Shown: one piece after another, positions 26,469 through 35,233 of the stretch
How the letters are laid out: each line of letters starts with the position of its first letter
Position numbering within the stretch: the stretch's first letter is position 1
Assembly (NCBI GenBank): GCA_036268995.1
Contig: DATATB010000101.1
Span: forward strand, 1 to 46,070
Origin: DATATB01 sp036268995
GTDB lineage: Bacteria; Planctomycetota; Planctomycetia; Pirellulales; PNKZ01
Reading direction: 5' to 3'
DNA length: 46,070 nucleotides
Program-made: the position numbers and the translations under genes
The notes under the pieces: generated by a model
Told to the model about the DNA's origin: nothing
Database searches by the model: none
What the model saw: only the letters and a program-made list of their open reading frames with translations

Positions 26469-27515
26469 ATGATGCAACCGAAGGTGCGCCGGGCTCTATG
26501 GGCAGCAGGAGCCGGCATTGCCGTGGGCGCTGGCGTGAGGGCCGCGCTCGGTGCCGCCCGCTGGTTTTCGTTCGCCGATAAAACCGTCCTTGTCACCGGA
26601 GGCTCGCGTGGGCTGGGGCTCGCGATCGCCAGGCAGCTAGTCACCGCCGGCGCCCGCGTAGCCATCTGCGCTCGCAGTCGCGACGAACTTGACGCGGCGA
26701 AATTCGAGCTGCGCAAGCTGGCAAAATCCGGCGGGAGCGGCCAGGCGCTGGCGATTGCCTGCGATGTCACGGATCGACGGCAAGTGCAGCAGATGATCGT
26801 GCAAGTACACGATGCCTGGGGACCAATCGAGATTCTCGTGAACGTCGCAGGGGTGATCGAAGTCGGGCCGCTGGCAGCCATGACCATCAAGGATTTTCAC
26901 CGGGCAATGGACGTGAATTGCTGGGGCGCGTTGCACACGATCCTGGCCGTGCTGCCCGATATGCGCAGGCGCGGCTGGGGCCGCATCGTGAACGTCGCAT
27001 CGCTGGGCGGAAAAGTGCCGGTTCCCCACTTGCTGCCATATAGCGCCAGCAAGTTTGCATTGGTCGGCCTGTCTACCGGCTTGAGAACAGAATTGGCGCA
27101 GGAGGGAATCCTGGTGACCACCGCCTGCCCGGGCTTGATGCGCACCGGCAGTCCGCGCAACGCCACGTTCAAGGGTCAGAACCGCAAGGAATATGCGTGG
27201 TTCAGCATTGGCGACGCATTGCCAGGGGCGTCGATGAGCGCCGAGCGCGCCGCGCGGCAAATTTTGCACGCCTGCCAGCGAGGCGACTCGGAAATCGTGC
27301 TCTCGGCGCTGGGCAAAGCCGGGGCACTGCTCTACAAGCTCGCTCCCAATCTGACGGCTGAACTTGCCGGCCTCGTCAATCGCGTGCTGCCGGCAATGGG
27401 TGGGATTGGCAAGCGTCCGGCGCGAGGCTACGAAAGCGAATCGGGCTGGTCGCCTTCGAAACTAACGGCCCTCGGCGACCAGGCCGCCGTGGCAAACAAC
27501 GAAATGAGCGGCTAG
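26469..27515 (+). CDS. Membrane-anchored short-chain dehydrogenase
   Basis: The 348-residue protein is longer than a classical SDR (about 250). An N-terminal hydrophobic Ala/Gly-rich stretch (about residues 9-35) could be a membrane anchor. The cofactor motif TGGSRGLG follows, then NVAG, the catalytic Ser in VASLGGK and the full YSASK motif, so the active site is complete. The C-terminal 100 residues extend past the core and end in a Ser/Gly-rich tail. The substrate is unknown; lipid or steroid-like ketones are common for anchored SDRs. GAGGAG lies about nine bases before ATG 26469; a second ATG follows immediately. A terminator separates it from the upstream gene. Confidence 0.87.
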   Translation: MMQPKVRRALWAAGAGIAVGAGVRAALGAARWFSFADKTVLVTGGSRGLGLAIARQLVTAGARVAICARSRDELDAAKFELRKLAKSGGSGQALAIACDVTDRRQVQQMIVQVHDAWGPIEILVNVAGVIEVGPLAAMTIKDFHRAMDVNCWGALHTILAVLPDMRRRGWGRIVNVASLGGKVPVPHLLPYSASKFALVGLSTGLRTELAQEGILVTTACPGLMRTGSPRNATFKGQNRKEYAWFSIGDALPGASMSAERAARQILHACQRGDSEIVLSALGKAGALLYKLAPNLTAELAGLVNRVLPAMGGIGKRPARGYESESGWSPSKLTALGDQAAVANNEMSG

Positions 27516-27623
27516 CGCAGCTCGACCGGGCGGTGGTCGCCACGCACCTTGAGTCTAAACCGGAAACCACCAATCCGCCATGCGGGGCCGGCCAGGTCCT
27601 GGCCGATGTCTCGCCGCGCGGGA

Positions 27624-28892
27624 TTATCGGTAGTATTCCAGGCCGACGAAGCCGCCGTAGTAGAACAGGCTGCTGTTGGAAGCGACGCTGCCGGTTCCCA
27701 AGCCAGGATTCGAGACCGCGATCTGGTTGGGGGCCAGCGCGACGCCGTCGAGCCACAACGTTTCGAACGTGGTCCGAATGCCCCAGTTGTTGGTCAGGCG
27801 GTAGGTTCCGGTGAGCCCGATTTCGCCCACGAACGAGGTGTGGCCGCCATTGGCGGAATCGGCGAAGTGCTGATTGAGGTTGCTGGTCACGGAAACGTTG
27901 TTCGAGGCGGCGTTGCCATAGATGCCGCCTTTGCCGAAGGCCTGCAATCCAAATCGATTGCCCTGCCAGACAAAGGCATTGGCCCCGATCTGCGGGCCGA
28001 TGAGGTTATTGCGCGTATTGATCGCGCTGTATCGCACGGGGCCCACGGTCGGAGTGACGGTAATGCCGACGTTGTCGTCGAAGGCGATGTAGCGCAGCCC
28101 GCCGATGAATTGCAGCCTCGGATTGATGCTGCGTCGAGCGTTGAATTCGACGCTCTGCAGCAGCGACTCGTACACCGCCGAGATTGGCTGTCCGCCGGTG
28201 GCGATGCGAATCGGGAGGATGAACGGAATCGCCGCGCCGGTCGCAGGCGCGCTCATGGGCACCGTGGAATCCCAGCGGTTGATGCCGAAGTACCGAGCTT
28301 CGAGATCCCAGCACGAGCAGCCAACATTGTGGCGGATCACGTCCAGTTGGAAGCCGAAATGCGTGCCCGGATCGAACTGGTTGGCGGTCAGCACCGGCGG
28401 CCCCAGAGGTGTGACTCGGTCGGGAGTGGCGGCTCGGTTGATGATCTGCGAATGGCCGGGCCGGCTCTGATTGAGGAAGATCGCGCCCGCGCCGATCGTC
28501 CAGTACGGGCAGCAACAACACGGTTGGCAGCACGCCTGCGGGCAGCACGTCGGCGCGTCGTAGTTGTCCGGGCTGGCCATCACAGGCTGGCCGTTTTCAT
28601 CGTTCAGCCTGGTGGCCAATTCCCGCGCGACCTCAACGCTCGACGAGTCGTCGGGCAGCGCAGCGGGCCCTTGACCGTCCGGCGCATTACGCGACGTCAG
28701 ACTGTCCTGCCTGGCCGCGCCCTGGCGAGGCATTTGGACTTCGTCGCCGTCCCAGTTGGACGAGTCGTACGGGTTTGGCGGCAAAACCGTGGCCAGGCGT
28801 GACGGCGTGCCGGGCTGAGCCGAGAATGCCTGTCCGCTAAAGCCTAACGAAATGGAAAGCGCCGCAAATAAGGCCGCTGCCGTGCCGCGCAT
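27624..28892 (-). CDS. BBP7-family outer-membrane beta-barrel protein
   Basis: The 422-residue protein has a Sec signal peptide (MRGTAAALFAALSISLGFSGQAFSA). A low-complexity spacer leads to a striking Cys cluster (eight Cys in residues 116-128, CCPQACCQPCCCCPYW). A C-terminal region rich in alternating aromatic/polar strands ends FYYGGFVGLEYYR, a typical barrel end. The body (WTIGAGAIFLNQSRP, LEARYFGINRWD, QFIGGLRYIAFDD) matches the planctomycete BBP7 porin-like family. It is most likely an outer-membrane protein of unknown cargo. The start at 28892 is chosen for the signal peptide and an AAAGG upstream. The 290 bases upstream hold no gene and no convincing promoter; a small hairpin (GCGTTG/CAACGC) lies at 29018-29036. 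Confidence 0.85.
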   Translation of the reverse strand: MRGTAAALFAALSISLGFSGQAFSAQPGTPSRLATVLPPNPYDSSNWDGDEVQMPRQGAARQDSLTSRNAPDGQGPAALPDDSSSVEVARELATRLNDENGQPVMASPDNYDAPTCCPQACCQPCCCCPYWTIGAGAIFLNQSRPGHSQIINRAATPDRVTPLGPPVLTANQFDPGTHFGFQLDVIRHNVGCSCWDLEARYFGINRWDSTVPMSAPATGAAIPFILPIRIATGGQPISAVYESLLQSVEFNARRSINPRLQFIGGLRYIAFDDNVGITVTPTVGPVRYSAINTRNNLIGPQIGANAFVWQGNRFGLQAFGKGGIYGNAASNNVSVTSNLNQHFADSANGGHTSFVGEIGLTGTYRLTNNWGIRTTFETLWLDGVALAPNQIAVSNPGLGTGSVASNSSLFYYGGFVGLEYYR

Positions 28893-29182
28893 GTTTGGGC
28901 GCCTTTTACTGATTCCAACCTGCGTTATTGTTACCGCGTCTTTGACAACTGGTCCGAAAATACGATCCTTGCTAGTTGAATCGGGTGGGGCCATCGGAAC
29001 CCGAATAAAAAGCGGTAGCGTTGGAAAACTCAACGCGGTCAGCAAATTCAGTGCAACCGTTACAACCGCCCCCTTTTGTGGCTCCGCTTCGATAGCTTGT
29101 GCGGGAATAGGCGCAGTCCGCCGCTAGCACCTGCGGCGTGGCAGCCGAACTTGGCGCAATCGCACGACGTGCGGTTTGGCGG

Positions 29183-31285
29183 CTACTTCTTCGCCGGCGC
29201 AGCGGGCACGGTCAGATAGACCGGATTCGAGGCGTAGAACGTGTTGATCGAAAAGCTGATCGAAACACTGGCGATCGCCGCAATCGGCAACCGCTCGACC
29301 GGCAGTGCGCCGGCAGCCGCTTCGAGCACGATTTTGCCTTCCAGCGTCTTGCCAGTCAGCCGGGTCGTGCTGCCCTTGCCCACGGTCACTCCCGGCGGCA
29401 ACTGTTCGCCCCACTTGATCGTGAAATAAGTAAAGGCGGCTTCCAGGCCAACAGGATCCGTAAAACCCTCGCTGCGCTCGATCTTGACGTTGATCTCGGC
29501 CTTTCCGCCCGGCACCAGCACCAGGTTTTCCGGCTTGGCGATCACACTCTTCAGGTCCAGCGGCCGTGTCACGCCGACGAGTTGCGTGTGAATCGGCCAG
29601 CGGCCTTGGCCTCCGCCTTGCGATTGCAGTTCGCAGTTGACTTCGCCGCGATGGCTGATTGCCCGGGGCTTGCCCGAGGGGTCTTGAACTTCGGCATGGC
29701 CGATGACGTCGGCCAGTGAGGCGCTGATTTTCGCGTCTTGGCTCGCCGAAAGAATGATCGCGGCGTGATCCATGCCCTTGGGAATCGTGACCGGCGTCGC
29801 GCTCACCCCCTTGGGCAGGTTGCGGACTTCCAACCGTACCGGCCCCGTGAAACCGTTCACGCGGTTGATCTTGGCGAACCAGATCGTGCGCATGCCGGGA
29901 GCGAGAAACGCGTAATAGTATTCGCCTTGCAGCTCGAAGTCTGGCCCGATCTCTTCTGCCCGCAGGTTGTAGATCAATTCGGGCCCCGCGCGGCCGTGCA
30001 AATCGCGGATGGCCACGCAGTAGCGGCCGTCGCTCGCGGCCTGGAACACGAGCCGCGGATCCTGGCTCGTGGGGCTATCGTCGATTTCCAGCAGTCGGCC
30101 ACCGCGCGGATCGTAGAGTTCAACGACGGGATCGATCGGCATCGCCTGCCGCTGGGCCTCGATCTCGAATCGATACCAGCGGCCTTTGACGGCTTGAAAC
30201 GAAATCCAGTGCTTCGCTCCCGGCTCGCTGAAGCGGCCGTTGATGCCCATCGGCAGTGCGATCGCCAGCGCGCTCTCGCGGGTCGAGTGCCGCGGCTCGA
30301 GCATGCCTTGCGGATAGTCGGTCACCAGCATCCCCACCGGGTTGCTTGGGCCTTCGGCCAGCTCGAGGCGACGGCGCGTCCACCCGATGGGCTCGTCGGC
30401 CGCGGCCGCAAGCGTCGTGGTTTGTGGCCGGTCCAACCCCCAGCCGATGACTTCGGCCTGGGTCGAAGTGCCGCGCTGGACCGCCAGCGGATAGACGGCC
30501 TCGATCAGTGGCTGGTCGGAGATCTCGACACAATAGCTATAGCGCGGGTCGCCGGCATAGCGCGTATCGCGCACTTCCAGCACGTATTCGCCAGCCGCGG
30601 GCAGCCGGTAATGCACCACGGCATCGCCGCCGTAGGTATTGTCGTCTTGCGCGACGACCTGGCCGTGCGAGTTGAACAGCGTGAGGATCGGGTCCATGTG
30701 ATAGCCGCCGCGCGAGACCATGTCGTGTACGGCCTCGGTCATGCGCTGGGCAAAAATCTGGCAAACAATCTGCTGGCCCGCTCGCCCGCGGACCCGATAG
30801 CAATCGACGTCTTCGGCCCGATCGCACACGCCGCACACGGCCGCCGGCAGCGGCACGGATTGGGCCGCCTCGTGCCGGCCGTTGTCGCCAGACTTTTCCT
30901 CGACCACCGGATAATCGGTCACCAGCAAGTGCGATACGCTGGACACCGCGACGGGCGTGGCGAGGCGAAACTCGCACCGACCGGGCAATTGATCCTTGGG
31001 TACCGTCACCTTGAACTTGAACTGCGTGCCGGCGCGTCCGCGCCCGGCCGCCGCCACCTTGACCGGCCCCGTTTCGGCATAGGTCATGCGAATGCCGGGC
31101 GGAGTAAAGAAGGACTGGTACGCACCTTCCAGCGAGGACGAGCAGCGCACGCTGACCGTGGCCGTTGTGCCGCGCTGCACGGCCGCCGGAAAAACGCTCC
31201 CCAACTGGTGAAAGCCGGTCGCGGCCGAAGCCCGGCCGGTGCTGAATACGACAAGGGCGGCGGCAAGCAGCAAGCGACAGCGCAT
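29183..31285 (-). CDS. Secreted PPC-domain protein without triad partners
   Basis: The 700-residue protein has a signal peptide (MRCRLLLAAALVVFSTGRASA). It then carries Ig-like and PPC-type beta-sandwich domains: AEDVDCYRVRGRAGQQIVCQI with GEYVLEVRD, and AKHWISFQAVKGRWYRFEIEA with GRYCVAIRDLHG. Two more Ig-like domains follow, with GGKAEINVKIERSEGFTDPV near the C-terminus. The order of domains resembles the PPC protein at 9735-11453, but no DUF1549/DUF1501 gene is adjacent. It is probably periplasmic or surface-exposed. The start at 31285 puts the signal at the N-terminus; an upstream in-frame ATG at 31342 is possible. It is divergent from the acetyltransferase. Confidence 0.85.
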   Translation of the reverse strand: MRCRLLLAAALVVFSTGRASAATGFHQLGSVFPAAVQRGTTATVSVRCSSSLEGAYQSFFTPPGIRMTYAETGPVKVAAAGRGRAGTQFKFKVTVPKDQLPGRCEFRLATPVAVSSVSHLLVTDYPVVEEKSGDNGRHEAAQSVPLPAAVCGVCDRAEDVDCYRVRGRAGQQIVCQIFAQRMTEAVHDMVSRGGYHMDPILTLFNSHGQVVAQDDNTYGGDAVVHYRLPAAGEYVLEVRDTRYAGDPRYSYCVEISDQPLIEAVYPLAVQRGTSTQAEVIGWGLDRPQTTTLAAAADEPIGWTRRRLELAEGPSNPVGMLVTDYPQGMLEPRHSTRESALAIALPMGINGRFSEPGAKHWISFQAVKGRWYRFEIEAQRQAMPIDPVVELYDPRGGRLLEIDDSPTSQDPRLVFQAASDGRYCVAIRDLHGRAGPELIYNLRAEEIGPDFELQGEYYYAFLAPGMRTIWFAKINRVNGFTGPVRLEVRNLPKGVSATPVTIPKGMDHAAIILSASQDAKISASLADVIGHAEVQDPSGKPRAISHRGEVNCELQSQGGGQGRWPIHTQLVGVTRPLDLKSVIAKPENLVLVPGGKAEINVKIERSEGFTDPVGLEAAFTYFTIKWGEQLPPGVTVGKGSTTRLTGKTLEGKIVLEAAAGALPVERLPIAAIASVSISFSINTFYASNPVYLTVPAAPAKK

Positions 31286-31400
31286 CGGTGGGAATCGCGG
31301 CAGGCAGGAGGAACGGTCGGCGGAAATTGCTGTTTCGAGCATACCAGACGGCCACGATCGTGGCAAAATGCGGCTGCCCGCACCTACTTGATCGCCTTAA

Positions 31401-31422
31401 CCAACGGACAACGGACAACGGG
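31401..31422. repeat. CAACGGACAACGGACAAC tract
   Basis: This is a short run of the GGACAAC word directly before the acetyltransferase gene, and it shares its motif with 42212-42245 and the complement of 25766-25814. Confidence 0.5.
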
Positions 31423-31432
31423 ACTACACCCG

Positions 31433-32275
31433 ATGAATCTGCAACTTCGTCCGATGACCGCCGCCGATATCGCCTTGGGCATGCGGCTCAAGCAGGCGGC
31501 CGGCTGGACCCAAATCGAAGCGGATTGGCGACGGGCGCTGGAACTGGAGCCGGACGGTTGCTTTGTGGCCGAAGCGGATGGCGCCGACGTGGGCACGGTT
31601 GCCACCTGCTTGTTCGGCCCGATTGCCTGGATCGCGATGGTGCTGGTCGACCAGCGCTGCCGCGGCTTGGGCATTGGCCGTGCCTTGCTCGAGCGGGCCA
31701 TCGAATACTGCGAGAGCCGGCAAGCCGACTCCGTCCGCTTGGACGCCACGCCGCTGGGCCGGCCGCTGTACGCCAGCTTAGGCTTTCGCGACGATTTCGA
31801 GCTGGCTCGCTATCGCGGCACGCCGCAATTGCAGGAACCGGATTGCGGTAGTGCCGAGGTTTTTCGATCGGCCGATCTGGCCGGCATCTTGGAACTCGAT
31901 CGCGCCGCGACGGGAACCGATCGCGAGAAACTGCTGCGGGCACTCATCGAGCACGAGCACCAGCCGACGCTGGTCGTCCGCACAGCACGCGGCCTCGAAG
32001 GTTTTTGCTCCAGCCGGCCGGGCATCGCCGCATTGCAAATCGGGCCGTGCATCGCCACGGCAGCGGCTGGCCCACAACTGCTGGCCGCTGCGATCGGGGC
32101 CGCGCGCGGCCGGCCAGTCGTCATCGACCTGCCGACTGGCAACGCCGAGGCCATCCGCATGGTCGAAGGCGCAGGGCTCCAGCGCGAGCGCTGCTTCACA
32201 CGCATGACGCGCGGCCGGCCGGTTCGCGAAGACCTGCCCAGCCATTGGGCCAGCTTCGGGCCGGAAAAAGGATAG
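31433..32275 (+). CDS. Tandem GNAT acetyltransferase
   Basis: The 280-residue protein has an N-terminal GNAT domain with the acetyl-CoA loop QRCRGLGIGRALLERAIEY (motif A, about residues 63-85), then LGRPLYASLGFRD. The second half (from about residue 145) is a degenerate GNAT-like domain (acetyltransferase GNAT_18 type) ending in NAEAIRMVEGAGLQRERCFTRM. The two-lobed layout matches the YitI-like group. The acceptor substrate is unknown. The frame stays open far upstream, but that part is antisense to the PPC gene and does not look like protein, so ATG 31433 (MNLQLRPMTAADI) is taken as the start. No clear Shine-Dalgarno site is visible. Confidence 0.87.
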   Translation: MNLQLRPMTAADIALGMRLKQAAGWTQIEADWRRALELEPDGCFVAEADGADVGTVATCLFGPIAWIAMVLVDQRCRGLGIGRALLERAIEYCESRQADSVRLDATPLGRPLYASLGFRDDFELARYRGTPQLQEPDCGSAEVFRSADLAGILELDRAATGTDREKLLRALIEHEHQPTLVVRTARGLEGFCSSRPGIAALQIGPCIATAAAGPQLLAAAIGAARGRPVVIDLPTGNAEAIRMVEGAGLQRERCFTRMTRGRPVREDLPSHWASFGPEKG

Positions 32276-32293
32276 GAAGAAATGATGAAGTAG

Positions 32294-32368
32294 GAATGAT
32301 GAATGCCGGAGCTGTCGCGGCTCGACTGAGCTCGCCGAAGTCCCGCTTCGTTCCCCCATTCATCATTC
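32294..32368. repeat. ATGATGAATG-type inverted repeat before the CDF gene
   Basis: GAATGATGAATG (32294-32305) is the exact complement of CATTCATCATTC (32357-32368). Both sit in low-complexity ATGA/TCAT tracts in the 141-base gap, which otherwise holds only a weak TATCCT at 32404-32409 near the next ATG. Confidence 0.6.
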
Positions 32369-32416
32369 ATCATTCACACTTCCGCATTTCCCCCCGCGCG
32401 TTTATCCTGCAATCAC

Positions 32417-33343
32417 ATGGGTCACGATCATTGCCACGCACACGAGCATTCGGTTCCCGAGACGCGGCTGCGCCTGGCCGTGATTCTGACCGTGGCGTTT
32501 GTGGCCATCGAGGCGATCGCCGGTTATTGGGCCGAGAGTTTGGCGCTGGTTTCCGACGCGGGACACAACTTCGCCGATGCGGCGGCCCTGGCCCTGAGTT
32601 GGTACGCGGTGCGCATGGCTGGCAAGCCGTCGACCAGCGGCATGACCTTCGGCTTCCACCGGGTCGGCATTCTGGCGGCCATGTTGAACTCCGCGGCCCT
32701 GGTGCTGGTGGCCGCGATGATCTTTTGGGAAGCCATCGTCCGCCTGCGCCAGCCGGCCGAGGTTGAGCCCGGCCTGATGATCGGCGTGGCCGTGGCCGCC
32801 GTGGCCATGAACCTGCTGATCGGTTCCTGGCTGCACGGGCATGCCCACGATTTGAATATCCGCAGTGCCTATTGGCACATGATCGGCGATGCCCTTTCGG
32901 CCTGCGGCGTGGTCGTGGCCGGCATCGTGATCGCGCTCACCGGCTACTCGTCGGCCGATCCGCTGATTTCGATGCTGATCGGGCTGTTGATCCTGTGGAG
33001 TTCCTGGGGCATTCTGCGCGAAAGCGTGCGCGTGCTGCTGGAAGGCACGCCGGCGGGCCTGGACATGGCGGCTGTCGAGACCACGATCAAGTCGGTGCCG
33101 GGCGTATTGGCGGCCCACGACCTGCACGTATGGATGATCGGCGCGGGCGTGATCGCGTGCAGTTGCCACGTGGTCGTGGCCGAGCAGACCATCAGCAGCG
33201 GTCAGCAGGTATTGCGGGCCGTGGCCGCGGCGCTCGCCGGCCAGTTTCACATCAACCACACGACCATTCAGATCGAAGTCGAAGGCTGCGACGCCGATCA
33301 CATGTACTGCAACGTCGAGCCGCTGCGCCGCCACGAGCATTGA
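32417..33343 (+). CDS. Cation diffusion facilitator (Zn-type) transporter
   Basis: The 308-residue protein has six hydrophobic segments. A His-rich N-terminus (MGHDHCHAHEH) probably binds metal. The transmembrane zinc site is made by Asp47, His50 and Asp54 in SDAGHNFAD and by His154 and Asp158 in HMIGDALSA. A cytoplasmic ferredoxin-like domain follows (VPGVLAAHDLHVWMIGAGVIACSCHVVV) with further His residues, ending HTTIQIEVEGC. It should export Zn2+ or a similar ion in exchange for protons. The only plausible -10 lies about nine bases before the ATG, so the mRNA may be almost leaderless. Confidence 0.93.
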   Translation: MGHDHCHAHEHSVPETRLRLAVILTVAFVAIEAIAGYWAESLALVSDAGHNFADAAALALSWYAVRMAGKPSTSGMTFGFHRVGILAAMLNSAALVLVAAMIFWEAIVRLRQPAEVEPGLMIGVAVAAVAMNLLIGSWLHGHAHDLNIRSAYWHMIGDALSACGVVVAGIVIALTGYSSADPLISMLIGLLILWSSWGILRESVRVLLEGTPAGLDMAAVETTIKSVPGVLAAHDLHVWMIGAGVIACSCHVVVAEQTISSGQQVLRAVAAALAGQFHINHTTIQIEVEGCDADHMYCNVEPLRRHEH

Positions 33344-33353
33344 GCGCCGAAAC

Positions 33354-33447
33354 TAGCCGGCACATTCATGTGCCGTGACCGGAGCGAGCGATTTCGCGCT
33401 TCGCGAATCGTGCGATATCGTGCGACGGCACATGAATGTGCCGGCTA
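33354..33447. terminator. Perfect 23-bp inverted repeat between convergent genes, probable bidirectional terminator
   Basis: Bases 33354-33376 and 33425-33447 are exact inverted copies. Each arm also contains its own hairpin, centred in CCGGCACATTCATGTGCCG. The right arm supplies the TAG stop of birA (33445-33447), and the left arm lies ten bases after the CDF stop. A third identical copy is at 37311-37333. Confidence 0.75.
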
Positions 33448-34227
33448 ATTCCGCTCCGACGCGTGCTTAATGAGCACGCCGGAATACACGTTCCGCGGGC
33501 CGGCGGGCGTGTCGAGCACGAGCGACCCGTCGTCGGCAATGCCGGCACAAATTCCGGCATCGATGTTGCCACCGACGTCGACTGCCAGCCGTTGGCCATG
33601 TTGCAGACACAGGCTGTCGGCCCGCTGGGCCAGATCCGCGGGAGAACGGGTCAACTGCTGAAGTGCCGCTTGCAGCGAGCCCAGCAGTTCGAGCAGCAAC
33701 TGCGTGCGATCGTGCGTGCGGCCGGTGAGATCGACCAGGCTGGTGATAGTCGGCTGCAAGTCGGTCGGGGCCAGCGCGAGCCGATTGTTGACATTCATGC
33801 CGACACCGACGATGTGCCGGCCGTCGGCCAGCGCTTCCACGAGGATGCCGGCCAGTTTTCGGTCTGAGACAAACACGTCGTTCGGCCAGTGAATGCCCGG
33901 CCGCGCGTGCGGCACCAGCGGAGCCACCGTTTCAGCCAGGGCAATGGCGGCGGCCAGCGAAATCATGGCCGCATGCCGCCGCGGAATGCCCAACTCGGGC
34001 GAATCGAGCAGCAGGCTGAACGCCAGGCTGCCCTCGCCGGTCCACCAACGATTGCTGCCGCGGCCACGGCCGGCCGTTTGCTCGTCGGCCAGCACCAGCA
34101 GCGACTTGCCGCGCGGCGTATCGGCCGCCAGTTGCCGGGCCAGATCATTCGTCGAGCTTACACGCTCGTGGTGGACAACTCGGTCGACCCAGGTTGAGCG
34201 CTCGAGAGCGGAAGCATCATACGTCAT
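33445..34227 (-). CDS. birA: Biotin-[acetyl-CoA-carboxylase] ligase (no repressor domain)
   Basis: The 260-residue protein is a monofunctional biotin protein ligase without the N-terminal helix-turn-helix. The adenylate-forming loop is TAGRGRGSNRWW, followed by SLAFSLLL, the biotin-site motif HWPNDVFVSDRKLAGILVE and VGVGMNVNN. A C-terminal SH3-like domain is present (GICAGIADDGSLVLDTPAG). It biotinylates carboxyl-carrier proteins. The stop codon lies inside the inverted repeat at 33425-33447. It is the last gene of the folate/Ftr/birA run on the minus strand, 76 bases after ftr, with an inverted repeat in the gap. Confidence 0.93.
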   Translation of the reverse strand: MTYDASALERSTWVDRVVHHERVSSTNDLARQLAADTPRGKSLLVLADEQTAGRGRGSNRWWTGEGSLAFSLLLDSPELGIPRRHAAMISLAAAIALAETVAPLVPHARPGIHWPNDVFVSDRKLAGILVEALADGRHIVGVGMNVNNRLALAPTDLQPTITSLVDLTGRTHDRTQLLLELLGSLQAALQQLTRSPADLAQRADSLCLQHGQRLAVDVGGNIDAGICAGIADDGSLVLDTPAGPRNVYSGVLIKHASERN

Positions 34228-34242
34228 GATGAATGATCTTCA

Positions 34243-34299
34243 TTAGCCCCGGCACTTGTGCCGGTCTCGCGGCCCGCCCGGCGTAAACGCCGGGGCTAA
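34243..34299. terminator. TTAGCCCCGGC / GCCGGGGCTAA inverted repeat after ftr
   Basis: Arms at 34243-34253 and 34289-34299 are exact complements, with further partial pairing inside (CCGGCACTTGTGCCGG and CCCGGCGTAAACGCCGGG). It begins four bases after the ftr stop on the minus strand, which suggests a terminator or attenuator before birA. Confidence 0.6.
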
Positions 34300-34303
34300 A
34301 TGC

Positions 34304-35233
34304 TCACACGGCCGGCTGCCGCTCGGGCCGGAGATAAATAAAACTCTTGCCCAGCCGGCCGCCGTAATTGCCGGCCGATATTTTTAATAAGCCGGGGGTC
34401 TCAGCCGAGGCTTCGATCGCGGCCTGCGTCGCTCGGGCGATGGTCGGCAAGTCGCGGCCGTTGAGAATGATCTCCATCACGGAGCCGACGCCGGGCGGCA
34501 GCCGCGACTCGTCGCCGAGCTTTTCGCGGAGCGTGGGGCAATAGTTTTCGTACGTGCTGGCGATCGAGAACTTGTAGCGGCTGCCGGCCTTCGATCCGCT
34601 GGCGGCCACGCCGCCGGGAAACGGCATGATCACGCCGCCGGCGGCGGCCGCGGCTGGCACTGCACGCTCAGCAGCGGCCACGGCGGCATCCAGATCGCGG
34701 CCAAAGAACCACAGGTTGCCGCCCATCAGTCCATCGCGGTAGCCAAAGCGGCGGTCGATGACAAACTCGCCGCCCAAGATCGGAATGACCCACACCCGGC
34801 GGCCGTGCCGCTCGTCGCGAAACTGGTAGCCGTCGCCGAAGAACGCGATTTTACGCCCCAGCTTGTAATACGCCTCGGTGTCCAGCAGGTTGAAGCAGGC
34901 CGTGCTCGGGCAAGTCAGCACGTTCTGGCTGATGCGCACCAGCAGCGAACGCTCGAGCGCCTGCAAGCGGTCGCCGCGAAAGCGCGGCACGTGGAATTGC
35001 AGCACGGCCCCCGGCCGGCCGTCGGGCGTGGCGAAGGACTCATCGCCGCCCGGGCCGACGTACCGTTCTAACCCCGCCTCGCAATCGCAGAGGATCGTGC
35101 TCGAGGCGTTGCCCGTCGCGGCCGCCACGGCGTGATCGAGCCAGCGGCGGTCGCGGGCCGTGACCAGCACCTCGGCGTAAATGCTACGAAAGGCCTCGGC
35201 GTACGTGTCGTCGATTTCCGCCCGCTGGCTCAC
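34304..35233 (-). CDS. ftr: Formylmethanofuran:tetrahydromethanopterin formyltransferase
   Basis: The 309-residue protein matches Ftr/FhcD (about 300 residues). Family blocks include IDDTYAEAFRSIYAEVLVTA, ATGNASSTILCDCEAGLE, TPDGRPGAVLQFH, LLVRISQNVLTCPSTACFN, FFGDGYQ and GGRLGKSFIYLRP. It transfers the formyl group between methanofuran and tetrahydromethanopterin, a C1 step known in methylotrophs, methanogens and planctomycetes. The longer frame to 35332 adds non-family residues over the upstream gene. The GTG at 35233 gives MSQRAEIDDTY and a four-base GTGA overlap with the cyclo-ligase stop, so translation is probably coupled. Confidence 0.92.
   Translation of the reverse strand: MSQRAEIDDTYAEAFRSIYAEVLVTARDRRWLDHAVAAATGNASSTILCDCEAGLERYVGPGGDESFATPDGRPGAVLQFHVPRFRGDRLQALERSLLVRISQNVLTCPSTACFNLLDTEAYYKLGRKIAFFGDGYQFRDERHGRRVWVIPILGGEFVIDRRFGYRDGLMGGNLWFFGRDLDAAVAAAERAVPAAAAAGGVIMPFPGGVAASGSKAGSRYKFSIASTYENYCPTLREKLGDESRLPPGVGSVMEIILNGRDLPTIARATQAAIEASAETPGLLKISAGNYGGRLGKSFIYLRPERQPAV

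Noticed and set aside
29738..31432. N-terminal extension of the acetyltransferase frame to 29738
   Set aside because: The extra 565 codons are antisense to the PPC gene and lack protein-like sequence; the GNAT domain begins at 31433.
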